Assembly: GCF_003344865.1 (NCBI RefSeq)
Contig: NZ_CP031165.1
Coordinates: forward strand, 2,609,910 to 2,673,909
Origin: Euzebya pacifica
GTDB taxonomy: Bacteria; Actinomycetota; Nitriliruptoria; Euzebyales; Euzebyaceae
Direction: 5' to 3'
DNA length: 64,000 bases
In this document: in pieces, positions 26,685 to 33,872 of the stretch
Numbering within the stretch: position 1 is the stretch's first letter
How the letters are laid out: the number at the start of each line of letters is the position of its first letter
Notes under the pieces: generated by a model
Seen by the model: the letters and a program-made list of their open reading frames with translations, nothing else
What the model was told of the DNA's origin: nothing
Databases searched by the model: none
Translations under genes and position numbers: made by a program

Positions 26685-27466
26685 GCGTCGCCATCTGGTG
26701 CCCCGGCGACGGGCTGGGACACCTCACCCGAGCCGTGGCGGCCAGCCACACCCTCGGCATGGCCCCGGCTGGGGTCACGCTGCTGGTCGACGACCCGTCG
26801 GCGGTCGACACGCGGCTCTCCGGTGTCCATCAGCTCGATGTGGCGCGGCTGCCGCTGGAGGGCGTGGAGGAGCTGTGGGTCGACGCGCTGCCGTCCGGTC
26901 GGGGCGAGCTGACGATGGCTGCGCTCGCGGGAGTCCCGACCGTCAACCACCTGGCGCGGCGGCTGGACTGGTCGCGATACCAGCGGCTGCTGCCCGCGGA
27001 CCCGCCCCGGTTCGATCGGGTGCTGGTGACCGAGCCGCTGCCGGACCAACAACGGGCGTGGCTCGCGGCCCGCTCCCGTTCGGTCGAGGACGTCGAGCTG
27101 CACGACCCGCCTGCGCCGCCACCCCCCGCTGACATCGTCGACCTCGTCCGCGGGTCGTGGCTTGTCGTCCACTCCGGCCCGCCCTCCGAAGTGGAGGAGC
27201 TGGTGGCAACGGCGCGCGACACCGCCCGGGTGGTACGGACCACCGCCCGCGTGGTCGTCATCGGCAGCGGAGGACTCGACGTGCTGCCAGCGTGGCCGTT
27301 GCTCGGGCTGGCGGCGCGCTTGTTCACCGGGGGAGGGGCGAACACGATCCGTCAGGTACGCCTCCACGCCCCCGGGACCCCGCACACCGCCGTCCCCTTC
27401 CCCCGTCGACACGACGACCAGACGGCCCGCCTGGCTCGGCTCCGCACCGCCGCGGCGGCTCGCTGA
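26681..27466 (+). CDS. Compact GT28/MurG-like predicted glycosyltransferase
   Basis: The 261-residue protein begins VAIWCPGDGLGHLTRAVAAS, the GxGHxxR-type loop found in MurG-like and predicted archaeal/bacterial glycosyltransferases, and contains FTGGGANTIRQVRLH, the donor-site GGxxT block. It is about 100 residues shorter than MurG, because the second domain appears compressed. GTG 26681 overlaps the previous stop. It may modify the product of the two GT4 enzymes. The substrate is unknown. Confidence 0.72.
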   Translation: MSVAIWCPGDGLGHLTRAVAASHTLGMAPAGVTLLVDDPSAVDTRLSGVHQLDVARLPLEGVEELWVDALPSGRGELTMAALAGVPTVNHLARRLDWSRYQRLLPADPPRFDRVLVTEPLPDQQRAWLAARSRSVEDVELHDPPAPPPPADIVDLVRGSWLVVHSGPPSEVEELVATARDTARVVRTTARVVVIGSGGLDVLPAWPLLGLAARLFTGGGANTIRQVRLHAPGTPHTAVPFPRRHDDQTARLARLRTAAAAR

Positions 27467-27857
27467 CCGACGCTGCCCGCCCCGGACCTGATCACAGGCG
27501 CGGGCGCGTGCGACCGACCAGGGTCGCCAGCACCGTCCACCGCGCGCCACGGGCACGCCGAGGGACGGTCCTGGGGCGTGGCTGGGCAGGCAGCTGGCGG
27601 GTCATCCGGTAGGGACGGACCGCGGGGCTGGAGGGGGTGGTGTGCGGACCCATGGCGATGCTCCTCGTGCGTTGTCGGGACGTGCACAGGAAAGGCGTGA
27701 GATCCGTTCTCACAGCCGTGAGACACCCCGATCTCGTCCGCCGAGCCACACGGCTGGCCGGGGTCATCGCGATCGGGGGAGGAACCCGACCCCGTCGTGT
27801 CGAACCCCGTGCGGGACGCGCCCGTCGGGCGCCCGAGCCGATATCGAAGGTGCAGAG
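27467..27857. other. Intergenic region holding a small minus-strand ORF
   Basis: About 390 bp separate the glycosyltransferase cassette from the exported propeller protein. Apart from the small ORF at 27492-27653 and an AAGG ribosome site before 27858, no promoter, repeat or terminator was convincing. Confidence 0.5.
27492..27653 (-). CDS. Possible small basic protein
   Basis: A 53-residue ORF starts at ATG 27653 with GAGGAG at 27661-27666, seven nt upstream, an excellent ribosome site. The product is very basic and Pro-rich (MGPHTTPSSPAVRPYR..., RRARGARW). There is no signal peptide and no recognised family. The strong ribosome site is the main reason to list it; codon pattern alone is not decisive. 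Confidence 0.42.
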   Translation of the reverse strand: MGPHTTPSSPAVRPYRMTRQLPAQPRPRTVPRRARGARWTVLATLVGRTRPRL

Positions 27858-29174
27858 ATGGCCAAGCCAATGGTCCTAGTCGTGTCGATCCTCCTCGCCC
27901 TGGGGGCAACGGGCGCGGCGGCGGGGTCGCTCGTCACGTCGGCGGCGCCTGGGTTGCCGGCGCAGGTCGTGGAGTTCACCCCCGATGCGACGCGGGAGGA
28001 GGGCTACCCGACGACCACCTGGACCGCGGACGGTCCGGTCGACGGCACCTCGCAGTGGCGCGTCGTGCACGGCACCGGCAACGCCGCGGAGCTGTGGTTG
28101 CACGCCACCCCCGACGGTCGCCTCTACGACTTCGGTGGCCGGTACCTGAACTACAGCGACGACGACGGCGAGACCTGGCAGTCCGTTCGCCCCCTGGAGC
28201 CGCTGGTCAACGGCGAGGGTTCCGTCGTCATGGCCCCCAACGGCGATGTCGTCGGCGTCACCTGGGACCCCTACGCGGGCGACCGCATCCTGACCTTCAA
28301 GTACACCGCGGCCACCGGCACGTGGGAGTACGCGGCCGACCCGTTCCACACCCCGTTCTGGGACCGGCCCGGCATCGACGTCATCCCCGGCGACTTCACC
28401 TCACCGACCGGCGAGCAGGTCTCCTACATCACCCTCATCAAGGGATTCCCCCACGAGCTGTGGCACTACAGCTACGACGGCCTGCACTACCCCTTCACGA
28501 TCTCCCGCGCGGTCGACGACCGGACGACGACGCCCATCTCCGACTGGCTGGACGTCGAGCCCGACGCGACGCTCGACTGGATCCAGCCCCTGCCCGTCCT
28601 GGGCGGCATGGTCACCCCGCTGGGTGGGGGCCGCGGCCTCGGCGGCTCGATGATGTTCGACGGTGAGGACATGCGGTGGCACCGCTTCACCATGCCGGAG
28701 GGGGCGATCCCCGGTGGCATCACCCAGACGGACTCGCGCGGCCGGCTGCACAACGTGGTCCGCAGCGGCGACGACGCGGTCTACCGCATCTCCACCGACG
28801 GTGGACGCTCCTGGTCCGGTGACCTCGTCCTTCCCGGCATCCGGCCGGGCGACATGAAGGCCAACGCGGCGGTCGGCGTTGCCGCCGTATCCGGCGTCGA
28901 CGGCACCCAGGACGTGCTCTACAAGCTCGACATCAGCACCGACGTCCCGACGCTGACGCAGCGGTTCGAGATCGGACTCGGTGATGACTGCCGCTGCTCC
29001 GGCATCGGGTTCTACGGCGTCCAGGGCGGTCACCGCTTCGACTTCCACACCGTCGTGATCCTCCCGGACGGCCGGCTGGCGGTGTCGTTCATGGACTCCA
29101 CCACCATCACCAGCTTCCCGACCCTCGACCTGCCCGTCGTGGCCCCCGCGCTCGCGGTGGAGCTGCCGGAGTAG
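27858..29174 (+). CDS. Exported sialidase/BNR-like β-propeller protein
   Basis: The 438-residue protein starts at ATG 27858 with AAGG 7 nt upstream. A signal peptide covers about residues 1-25. The body holds repeated β-strand blocks with Asp-box-like motifs such as SDDDGETWQSV and STDGGRSWSGD, which are the Ser/Thr-x-Asp-x-Gly-x-Thr-Trp hallmark of BNR propellers. No Arg triad of a true sialidase was identified, so it may be a binding protein and not an enzyme. Two Cys (DDCRCSG) lie near the C-terminus. It is convergent with the lipoprotein gene, 1 bp apart. Confidence 0.78.
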   Translation: MAKPMVLVVSILLALGATGAAAGSLVTSAAPGLPAQVVEFTPDATREEGYPTTTWTADGPVDGTSQWRVVHGTGNAAELWLHATPDGRLYDFGGRYLNYSDDDGETWQSVRPLEPLVNGEGSVVMAPNGDVVGVTWDPYAGDRILTFKYTAATGTWEYAADPFHTPFWDRPGIDVIPGDFTSPTGEQVSYITLIKGFPHELWHYSYDGLHYPFTISRAVDDRTTTPISDWLDVEPDATLDWIQPLPVLGGMVTPLGGGRGLGGSMMFDGEDMRWHRFTMPEGAIPGGITQTDSRGRLHNVVRSGDDAVYRISTDGGRSWSGDLVLPGIRPGDMKANAAVGVAAVSGVDGTQDVLYKLDISTDVPTLTQRFEIGLGDDCRCSGIGFYGVQGGHRFDFHTVVILPDGRLAVSFMDSTTITSFPTLDLPVVAPALAVELPE

Positions 29175-29175
29175 G

Positions 29176-29655
29176 TCAGGACCCGCCGGGCCCGCCGGCC
29201 GGGGTCGGCACCATCTCCGATGCCGACTCGGCCCCGACGGTCGCGGTGAAGTTCGAGCCGCCCGCGCAGGTGATCTGGACCTTCACGAACATGCGGTGGG
29301 TGCCGTCGGTGACCAGCACCTCGGTCTCCACCCGTTCGTCCTCGACGGTCAGGACGTCCAGGTCGGGATGGGACTCGTAGAAGTCTCGCGCCTGTATCGG
29401 GGTCATGTCCATCACCCCCTCAGCCTGCGTCAGCGGGCCGACCTCCTGCAGCGAGAAGGTCGTGGCGGAGCCCGGCAGCACCAGGCCGGGGACGTCCCGC
29501 AGCTCGGGCGGGTCGGGCTGCTCGACGCACGGTGGATAGGCCGAGAGGTCCAGGTCGGCGTCGGGGGAGGGGACCCAGTCCTCGGTGCCGCTGCAGCCCA
29601 CCAGCGCAACCACCGACCACATGGCCAGCAGGGCGGTCGCGCATCGGTTCGGCAT
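29176..29655 (-). CDS. Small lipoprotein
   Basis: From ATG 29655 (MPNRCATALLAMW) the 159-residue protein has a lipobox LVGC, with the lipidated Cys at position 21. The rest is soluble, acidic and has two more Cys (PPCVEQP, ITCAGG). No family was recognised. Another ATG at 29679 would extend the signal by 8 residues. It is downstream of, and in line with, the K+ channel gene (49 bp gap), suggesting cotranscription. Confidence 0.72.
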   Translation of the reverse strand: MPNRCATALLAMWSVVALVGCSGTEDWVPSPDADLDLSAYPPCVEQPDPPELRDVPGLVLPGSATTFSLQEVGPLTQAEGVMDMTPIQARDFYESHPDLDVLTVEDERVETEVLVTDGTHRMFVKVQITCAGGSNFTATVGAESASEMVPTPAGGPGGS

Positions 29656-29704
29656 CGAGCCAGCGTCGCCGATCGTCATGGGCGTCGCCACGACGGATGC
29701 GGGA

Positions 29705-30727
29705 TCACGCGCCGTCGGTCGGCCTGACGACGAGCAGCCGGTCGTCGGGCCGCAGCACGAGGGTGGCGGGGTCAGTGAACGGCAGGCGGTCCTTCCCGCG
29801 GATGACGGTGAGCAGCTGGGTGTCGGCCGGGACCGCTGGTCGACCGTCGGGGTCAATCGAGGGGGCGACCTCGGCCAGCTCCAGCGACGTGCCCACGTCC
29901 AGGAGGTCGTCGATGACCCCGAGGGCCGACGGGGTCTGTGTGGCCAGCCCGAGCAACCGTCCGACGGCGGCGGAGGAGTCGATCACCGCATCGGCGCCGC
30001 TCTGTCGCAGCAGGTGCTTGTTCTCGCGTTCTCGCACCGCGGTCACGATGTGGGCCGTCGGGTTCGCCTGGCGGGCGGTGAGGGTGATCAGCACCGCGGT
30101 GTCGTCGCGGTTGGGCGTCACGATCACGCTGCGGGCCGACGCCACCGCGGCCTGGTCCAGCACCGCGGTCCGGGACGCGTCCCCGTGCACTGAGGCGAAG
30201 CCGTCCTCGGTGGCCTCCTCCGTGGCTTGGGCGCTGGAGTCGACGACGACGATGGCCGACGGATCGACCCCGTCGGCGAGCAGCGCACGGGCGGCGCTGC
30301 GCCCCGTCGCCCCGAATCCACAGATCACGAAATGGTCCTGCACGTCTTCCCTCCAGCGTCGAACGGCCAGCAGCTGTCGGTACTGCTCGGTCAGGACCTC
30401 CACCGTGGTACCGACGACCAGGATGAGGAAGATGATCCGGGCGGGGGTGATCAGCAGCACCGTGGCCAACCGTGTTGCCGTCGTGACCGCCGAGATGTCG
30501 CCGTACCCGGTCGTCGTCACCGTGACCGACGCGTAGTACAGCGCATCGATCAGGCCGACGGGGTCGCCCGTCACATCGGTGTAGCCGTCGCGGCCGACCA
30601 GCACGACCAGCGCGATGAACGCGATCAGCAGCAGGGCGAAGCCCACGCGACGGGCGACCGCTCGTCGCGGGTCGTGGGGTCGGCGCGCCAACCTGACCCG
30701 ATCCAACGGGCGCGTGTCCTCCGGCAT
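29705..30727 (-). CDS. Two-helix potassium channel with RCK (TrkA-N/TrkA-C) domains
   Basis: The 340-residue protein has one membrane helix (about 28-47), a pore helix and the selectivity filter TTTGYGD, and a second helix (LLITPARIIFLILVVGTTVEV). The cytosolic part is an RCK/TrkA-N domain (HFVICGFGATGRSAARALL Rossmann, VVDSS) and a shorter TrkA-C domain at the C-terminus. It is the MthK/Kch type of ligand-gated K+ channel. The nucleotide or ion that gates it is unknown. The gene is divergent from the small paralogue at 30865. Confidence 0.92.
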   Translation of the reverse strand: MPEDTRPLDRVRLARRPHDPRRAVARRVGFALLLIAFIALVVLVGRDGYTDVTGDPVGLIDALYYASVTVTTTGYGDISAVTTATRLATVLLITPARIIFLILVVGTTVEVLTEQYRQLLAVRRWREDVQDHFVICGFGATGRSAARALLADGVDPSAIVVVDSSAQATEEATEDGFASVHGDASRTAVLDQAAVASARSVIVTPNRDDTAVLITLTARQANPTAHIVTAVRERENKHLLRQSGADAVIDSSAAVGRLLGLATQTPSALGVIDDLLDVGTSLELAEVAPSIDPDGRPAVPADTQLLTVIRGKDRLPFTDPATLVLRPDDRLLVVRPTDGA

Positions 30728-30864
30728 GGCCGGGTTCTACCAAGGTGCCGGGCGCCCAGCGGGGACCCGGCGTCAGCGCCTCGCCGTGGCCGGTCGGACG
30801 AGGTTCGCGTCGGCGTGCCCCGGGGATGCCTGAGGTGCCAGTTCCGATACCCAGGAGGAACGTC

Positions 30865-31104
30865 ATGAGCACCACCACCCAGCGACACCAGGACCTTCGC
30901 GTCGAGCGCACCCTGCGTGCGGTCGTCCGCACCCAGTCGGGGTCGACCTACCGGCTCGACGGTGACCGGGTCGTGCTCGACGGACCCGGTGAGCAGCCCT
31001 TCCAGGAGTTCACGCTCGTCTCCCTCGACGGTGCCCGCCTGATGTACACCGACGGTGAGCAGCTCTTCCGCTCCAGCGAGATCGTGGCGCTCTCCAGCGT
31101 GTGA
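30865..31104 (+). CDS. 79-residue hypothetical protein, copy A of a local duplicate
   Basis: The ATG lies 6 nt after AGGAGG (30853-30858), a strong ribosome site. The protein is 79 residues, soluble and rich in charged β-type segments, with no recognised family. It is 58/79 identical to the product of 33424-33663. The conserved core is TLRAVVRT, STYRLDGDRVVLDGPGE, LDGARLMYTDGEQ and RSSEIV, while the first 13 residues vary. A DNA-binding or membrane role is not evident. The duplication on both sides of a stress-like block makes it interesting. Confidence 0.8.
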   Translation: MSTTTQRHQDLRVERTLRAVVRTQSGSTYRLDGDRVVLDGPGEQPFQEFTLVSLDGARLMYTDGEQLFRSSEIVALSSV

Positions 31105-31145
31105 CAACCCGCGTCGGTCGGCCCCAAGCGGGGCCGACCCTGACC

Positions 31146-31162
31146 GGTTGCGAACTGCAACC
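31146..31162. promoter_or_regulatory. Palindromic operator 1 upstream of the DUF899 gene
   Basis: GGTTGC-N5-GCAACC is a perfect 6-bp inverted repeat. It overlaps the candidate -35 box (TTGCGA, 31148-31153). Confidence 0.7.
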
Positions 31163-31176
31163 AAATAGCCTACGCT
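31148..31176 (+). promoter_or_regulatory. Candidate promoter between the twin operators
   Basis: TTGCGA (31148-31153) and TACGCT (31171-31176) are separated by 17 bp, a standard -35/-10 arrangement. The predicted start falls in or next to the second palindrome, so repressor binding could block transcription at both sites. Confidence 0.52.
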
Positions 31177-31183
31177 CCATACC

Positions 31184-31200
31184 GGTTGCGATTTGCAACC
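31184..31200. promoter_or_regulatory. Palindromic operator 2 upstream of the DUF899 gene
   Basis: A second GGTTGC-N5-GCAACC with the same arms lies 38 bp from the first, between the -10 box and the ribosome site. The pair implies control by a dimeric regulator; no regulator gene is adjacent. Confidence 0.7.
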
Positions 31201-31219
31201 GACAAGGGGAGGAGGCCTC

Positions 31220-31879
31220 GTGCTCGGGACGAAACACGCGACACCGCCGGTGGTGGGTCGCGACGACTACGAACGAACACTTGCCCAGCAGGTCGAGGTG
31301 GAGAAGGAGCTGACCCGCTTCGGTGACCGCGTGTCGGCGAGGCGTCGGCGCCTGCCGATGACGCCGATCGAGGACTATCGGTTCATCGGGGTCGACGGAC
31401 CGGTTCGGCTCGACGACCTCTTCGGGGATCGCTCGCAGCTCGTCCTGCAGTCCTTCATGTTCCATCCGGACTGGGACGACGGGTGCCCGAGCTGCACCTG
31501 GGCCGCCGACAACATGCCCCGTGACCTCGACCGGCTGCTGGCCCCCAGGAGCGTGGCGTTCGCGATGGTCTCCCGCGCGCCGATCGAGAAGCTGCGGGCC
31601 TGGCGTCAACGACGGGGATGGGACCACCTGGTGTGGGTGTCGTCGGCCGAGACCACCTTCAACACCGACTGGGGGTGGACCGTCGACGAGCAGGACCAGC
31701 CCGGCTACTCCTACCTGCTGAGGACCGACGACGGGATCTTCCTGACCTACCGCACCCAACGGCGCGGCACCGAGGCGCACCTGCCGGTGGCAGCCATCTG
31801 GGACCGGACCGTCTACGGCCGGCAGCAGGACTTCGAGGACAGTCCGCAGGGATGGCCGCAGGAACCCACCTACGGCTGA
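31220..31879 (+). CDS. DUF899-family thioredoxin-like protein
   Basis: The 219-residue protein starts at GTG 31220, four nt after GGGGAGGAGG. It has the DUF899 pattern: ELTRFGDRVSARRRRLP, then LQSFMFHPDWDDGCPSCTWAADNM, with the CPSC pair, VSRAPIEKL and WVSSAETTFN. The domain is a thioredoxin-fold relative of unknown enzymatic role, often regulated by stress regulators. Twin GGTTGC-N5-GCAACC palindromes lie just upstream. The longer TTG start at 31193 would run through operator 2 and was rejected. It is followed by a hydrolase gene after 59 bp. Confidence 0.88.
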   Translation: MLGTKHATPPVVGRDDYERTLAQQVEVEKELTRFGDRVSARRRRLPMTPIEDYRFIGVDGPVRLDDLFGDRSQLVLQSFMFHPDWDDGCPSCTWAADNMPRDLDRLLAPRSVAFAMVSRAPIEKLRAWRQRRGWDHLVWVSSAETTFNTDWGWTVDEQDQPGYSYLLRTDDGIFLTYRTQRRGTEAHLPVAAIWDRTVYGRQQDFEDSPQGWPQEPTYG

Positions 31880-31938
31880 CGTCCCGTGTGGAGGACCACA
31901 CCGTGACGCCCGGGGCGAACCACGGGAAGGGGGCTGGT

Positions 31939-32787
31939 ATGGCCGAGGTGATGATCGAGACCGGAGGGGTTGAGCTGTGCACGGAGACGTTCGGCGCGCC
32001 GACCGATCCGCCGGTGCTGCTGGTCATGGGGCTGGGCGCGTCGATGCTGTGGTGGGACGAGGGCTTCTGTCGAACGCTCGCGGGGGCTGGCCGCTTCGTG
32101 ATCCGCTACGACCATCGCGACACCGGACGTTCGACCTGCCATGCGCCCGGTCATCCGGGGTACGGCGGAACCGCGCTGGTCGCCGACGCGATCGGGGTGC
32201 TGGACGGGCACGGGGTGGGGTCGGCGCACGTCGTCGGCGTGTCTGCTGGGGGAGGGATCGCGCAGGTCCTGGCCCTCGACGCGCCCCACCGCGTTCGGTC
32301 GCTCGTGCTCGTCAGCACCTCACCCGCGGTCCCAGTCGACCAGCCGCTACCGCCACCCGCTCCGGCGTTCGGGCGCTTCATCGGCGAGGTGGAGGTCGAC
32401 TGGACGGACCGGAGGTCGGTGATCGACTACCTCGTCGGGTTCACGCGGCTGCTCGCAGGTGACCAGCGGCCGTTCGACGAGGACACGTGCAGGGACCTGG
32501 TCCGCCGCGACGTGGATCGGGCCGTCGACTTCGCGTCGTTGCAGAACCACGACCACCTCGACCACGACGACGGCCCGCATCCCCCGCTCGCGTCCATCGC
32601 CGCGCCCACGCTGGTGGTCCACGGCACGGCCGACCCGTTGTTCCCCCTCGCCCACGGCGAGGCGCTGGTCGAGGCGATTCCCAACGCAGGGGCCCGCTGG
32701 CTGGACGGTGCCGGCCACGAGCTGGACCCGGCGGATCTGGCGGTCGTCGCGTCGGCGATCATCCAGCACACGGCCTCGGTGGGATGA
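31939..32787 (+). CDS. α/β-hydrolase
   Basis: The 282-residue protein begins MAEVMIETGGVELCTE, with GGAAGGGGG-like sequence just before the ATG. It has an α/β-hydrolase core: oxyanion region VMGLGASMLWW, YDHRDTGRST, nucleophile elbow GVSAGGG (Ser), Asp in HGTADPLFP and His in GAGHEL. This combination is common in esterases and epoxide or lactone hydrolases. The substrate is unknown. It probably shares the operator-controlled promoter with the DUF899 gene. A GTG 36 bp upstream is an alternative start. Confidence 0.85.
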   Translation: MAEVMIETGGVELCTETFGAPTDPPVLLVMGLGASMLWWDEGFCRTLAGAGRFVIRYDHRDTGRSTCHAPGHPGYGGTALVADAIGVLDGHGVGSAHVVGVSAGGGIAQVLALDAPHRVRSLVLVSTSPAVPVDQPLPPPAPAFGRFIGEVEVDWTDRRSVIDYLVGFTRLLAGDQRPFDEDTCRDLVRRDVDRAVDFASLQNHDHLDHDDGPHPPLASIAAPTLVVHGTADPLFPLAHGEALVEAIPNAGARWLDGAGHELDPADLAVVASAIIQHTASVG

Positions 32788-32826
32788 GCCCCTGGCGCCC
32801 CGCCGTCCAGGACGCCTCCCCGGTCG

Positions 32827-33277
32827 TCACGGGGTGGCCTGCGGGTCCAGCTGAGACGTGCAGGCCGAACAGCGCGAGGCCTCCTTCGGCAGGACCGTGA
32901 TGCAGTACGGACAGGTCCTCGTGGTCGGCGGCTCGGGGACACCCGGGTCGGCCGGCCGTCGCAGCCGGTTCAGCAACCGAACGACGAGGAACACTCCGAG
33001 CGCGACGAGGACGAGGTTGACGAGGGCCGTCAGCAGGGCCCCGTAGCCGATCGCGGCACCGTTGACGGTCCAGGCCAACCCAGGAGAAGTCGGGCTTGCC
33101 GAACACGGCGGCGACGAGGTTGAGGAGGACGTCGTTGGCGAAGCTCTGGACGACCGCGTTGAACGCCGCCCCGATGACCACGCCGACCGCGAGGTCCACG
33201 ACGTTGCCGCGAAGCGCGAACTCCTTGAACTCGTCGAGCAGTCGGATGCGTGGGACGTTGGGCACGATCTTGTTCAT
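32827..33277 (-). pseudogene. mscL: Large-conductance mechanosensitive channel gene, frameshifted
   Basis: The first 66 codons encode an MscL N-terminus (EFKEFALRGNVVDLAVGVVIGAAF) through GKPDFSW. The frame then breaks, and the remaining MscL (LAWTVNGAAIGYGAL..., second helix LVNLVLVALGVFLVV) continues in another frame. Removing one G from a GGG run (33079-33081 as CCC on the plus strand) restores ...PDFSWLAWTVNG. The C-terminal tail has a zinc ribbon (CPYC...CSAC), a form seen in some MscL proteins. MscL is a pentameric osmotic safety valve. As written the gene would be cut short; a sequencing error, recent mutation or recoding are all possible. Confidence 0.85.
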
Positions 33278-33423
33278 GCAGGCCGTGGTTCCCCGCGACG
33301 CACGCCACGAACCCATGCGCCCGTGGAGGGACGCTGAATCCTCGGTGGCCATCCTCGACCGGTTGGCCGCTCGGACGGTCGGGCACTCCTGTGGCAACGA
33401 ACCGGAACCCATGGAGGCACGAG

Positions 33424-33663
33424 ATGAGCACGATCACCCGCAACACCGAGCAGGAGACCATCGAACGGACACTCCGCGCAGTCGTCCGTACCGAGTCCGG
33501 GTCCACCTACCGGCTCGACGGTGACCGCGTCGTCCTCGACGGCCCGGGCGAACGCGCCTACGACGAGTTCACGTTGATCACCCTCGACGGTGCACGGCTG
33601 ATGTACACCGACGGCGAGCAGGTCTACCGCTCCAGCGAGATCGTCACGATCTCCAGCCTGTAG
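33424..33663 (+). CDS. 79-residue hypothetical protein, copy B of a local duplicate
   Basis: ATG 33424 lies 6 nt after GGAGG (33413-33417). The 79-residue product is 58/79 identical to that of 30865-31104, including the same length, core motifs STYRLDGDRVVLDGPGE and LDGARLMYTDGEQ, and the ending RSSEIVxxSS. No family was recognised. It is divergent from the broken mscL and convergent with glnA1. Strong ribosome sites on both copies argue that both are expressed. Confidence 0.8.
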   Translation: MSTITRNTEQETIERTLRAVVRTESGSTYRLDGDRVVLDGPGERAYDEFTLITLDGARLMYTDGEQVYRSSEIVTISSL

Positions 33664-33695
33664 CCGGATCCCACAGACGTCCCGGGGGGGACGAA

Positions 33696-33731
33696 CGACG
33701 TGGCGCTGCCCTATTGGGCGGCGCCACGTCG
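33696..33731 (+). terminator. Long hairpin after copy B
   Basis: CGACGTGGCGC pairs with GCGCCACGTCG and the stem continues through one G·T pair and GCCC/GGGC around a TATT loop, about 16 pairs in all. It lies 33 bp after the stop. Confidence 0.75.
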
Positions 33732-33823
33732 CGTGTGGGGGACCGCCACCCCTGCGCATGTCGGGTGTTCACGGCCGGCCGCCCGAAACCCGACAAGCGG
33801 GGGTTTGTGGCCCGTGACCACGA

Positions 33824-33857
33824 CGACGGCCCCCAACCGAGGGGTCGGGGGCCGTCG
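33824..33857 (-). terminator. Hairpin terminator of glnA1
   Basis: CGACGGCCCCC pairs perfectly with GGGGGCCGTCG, 15 bp past the glnA1 stop on the minus strand. Confidence 0.68.
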
Positions 33858-33872
33858 ACGAGCGTCAGGTGC

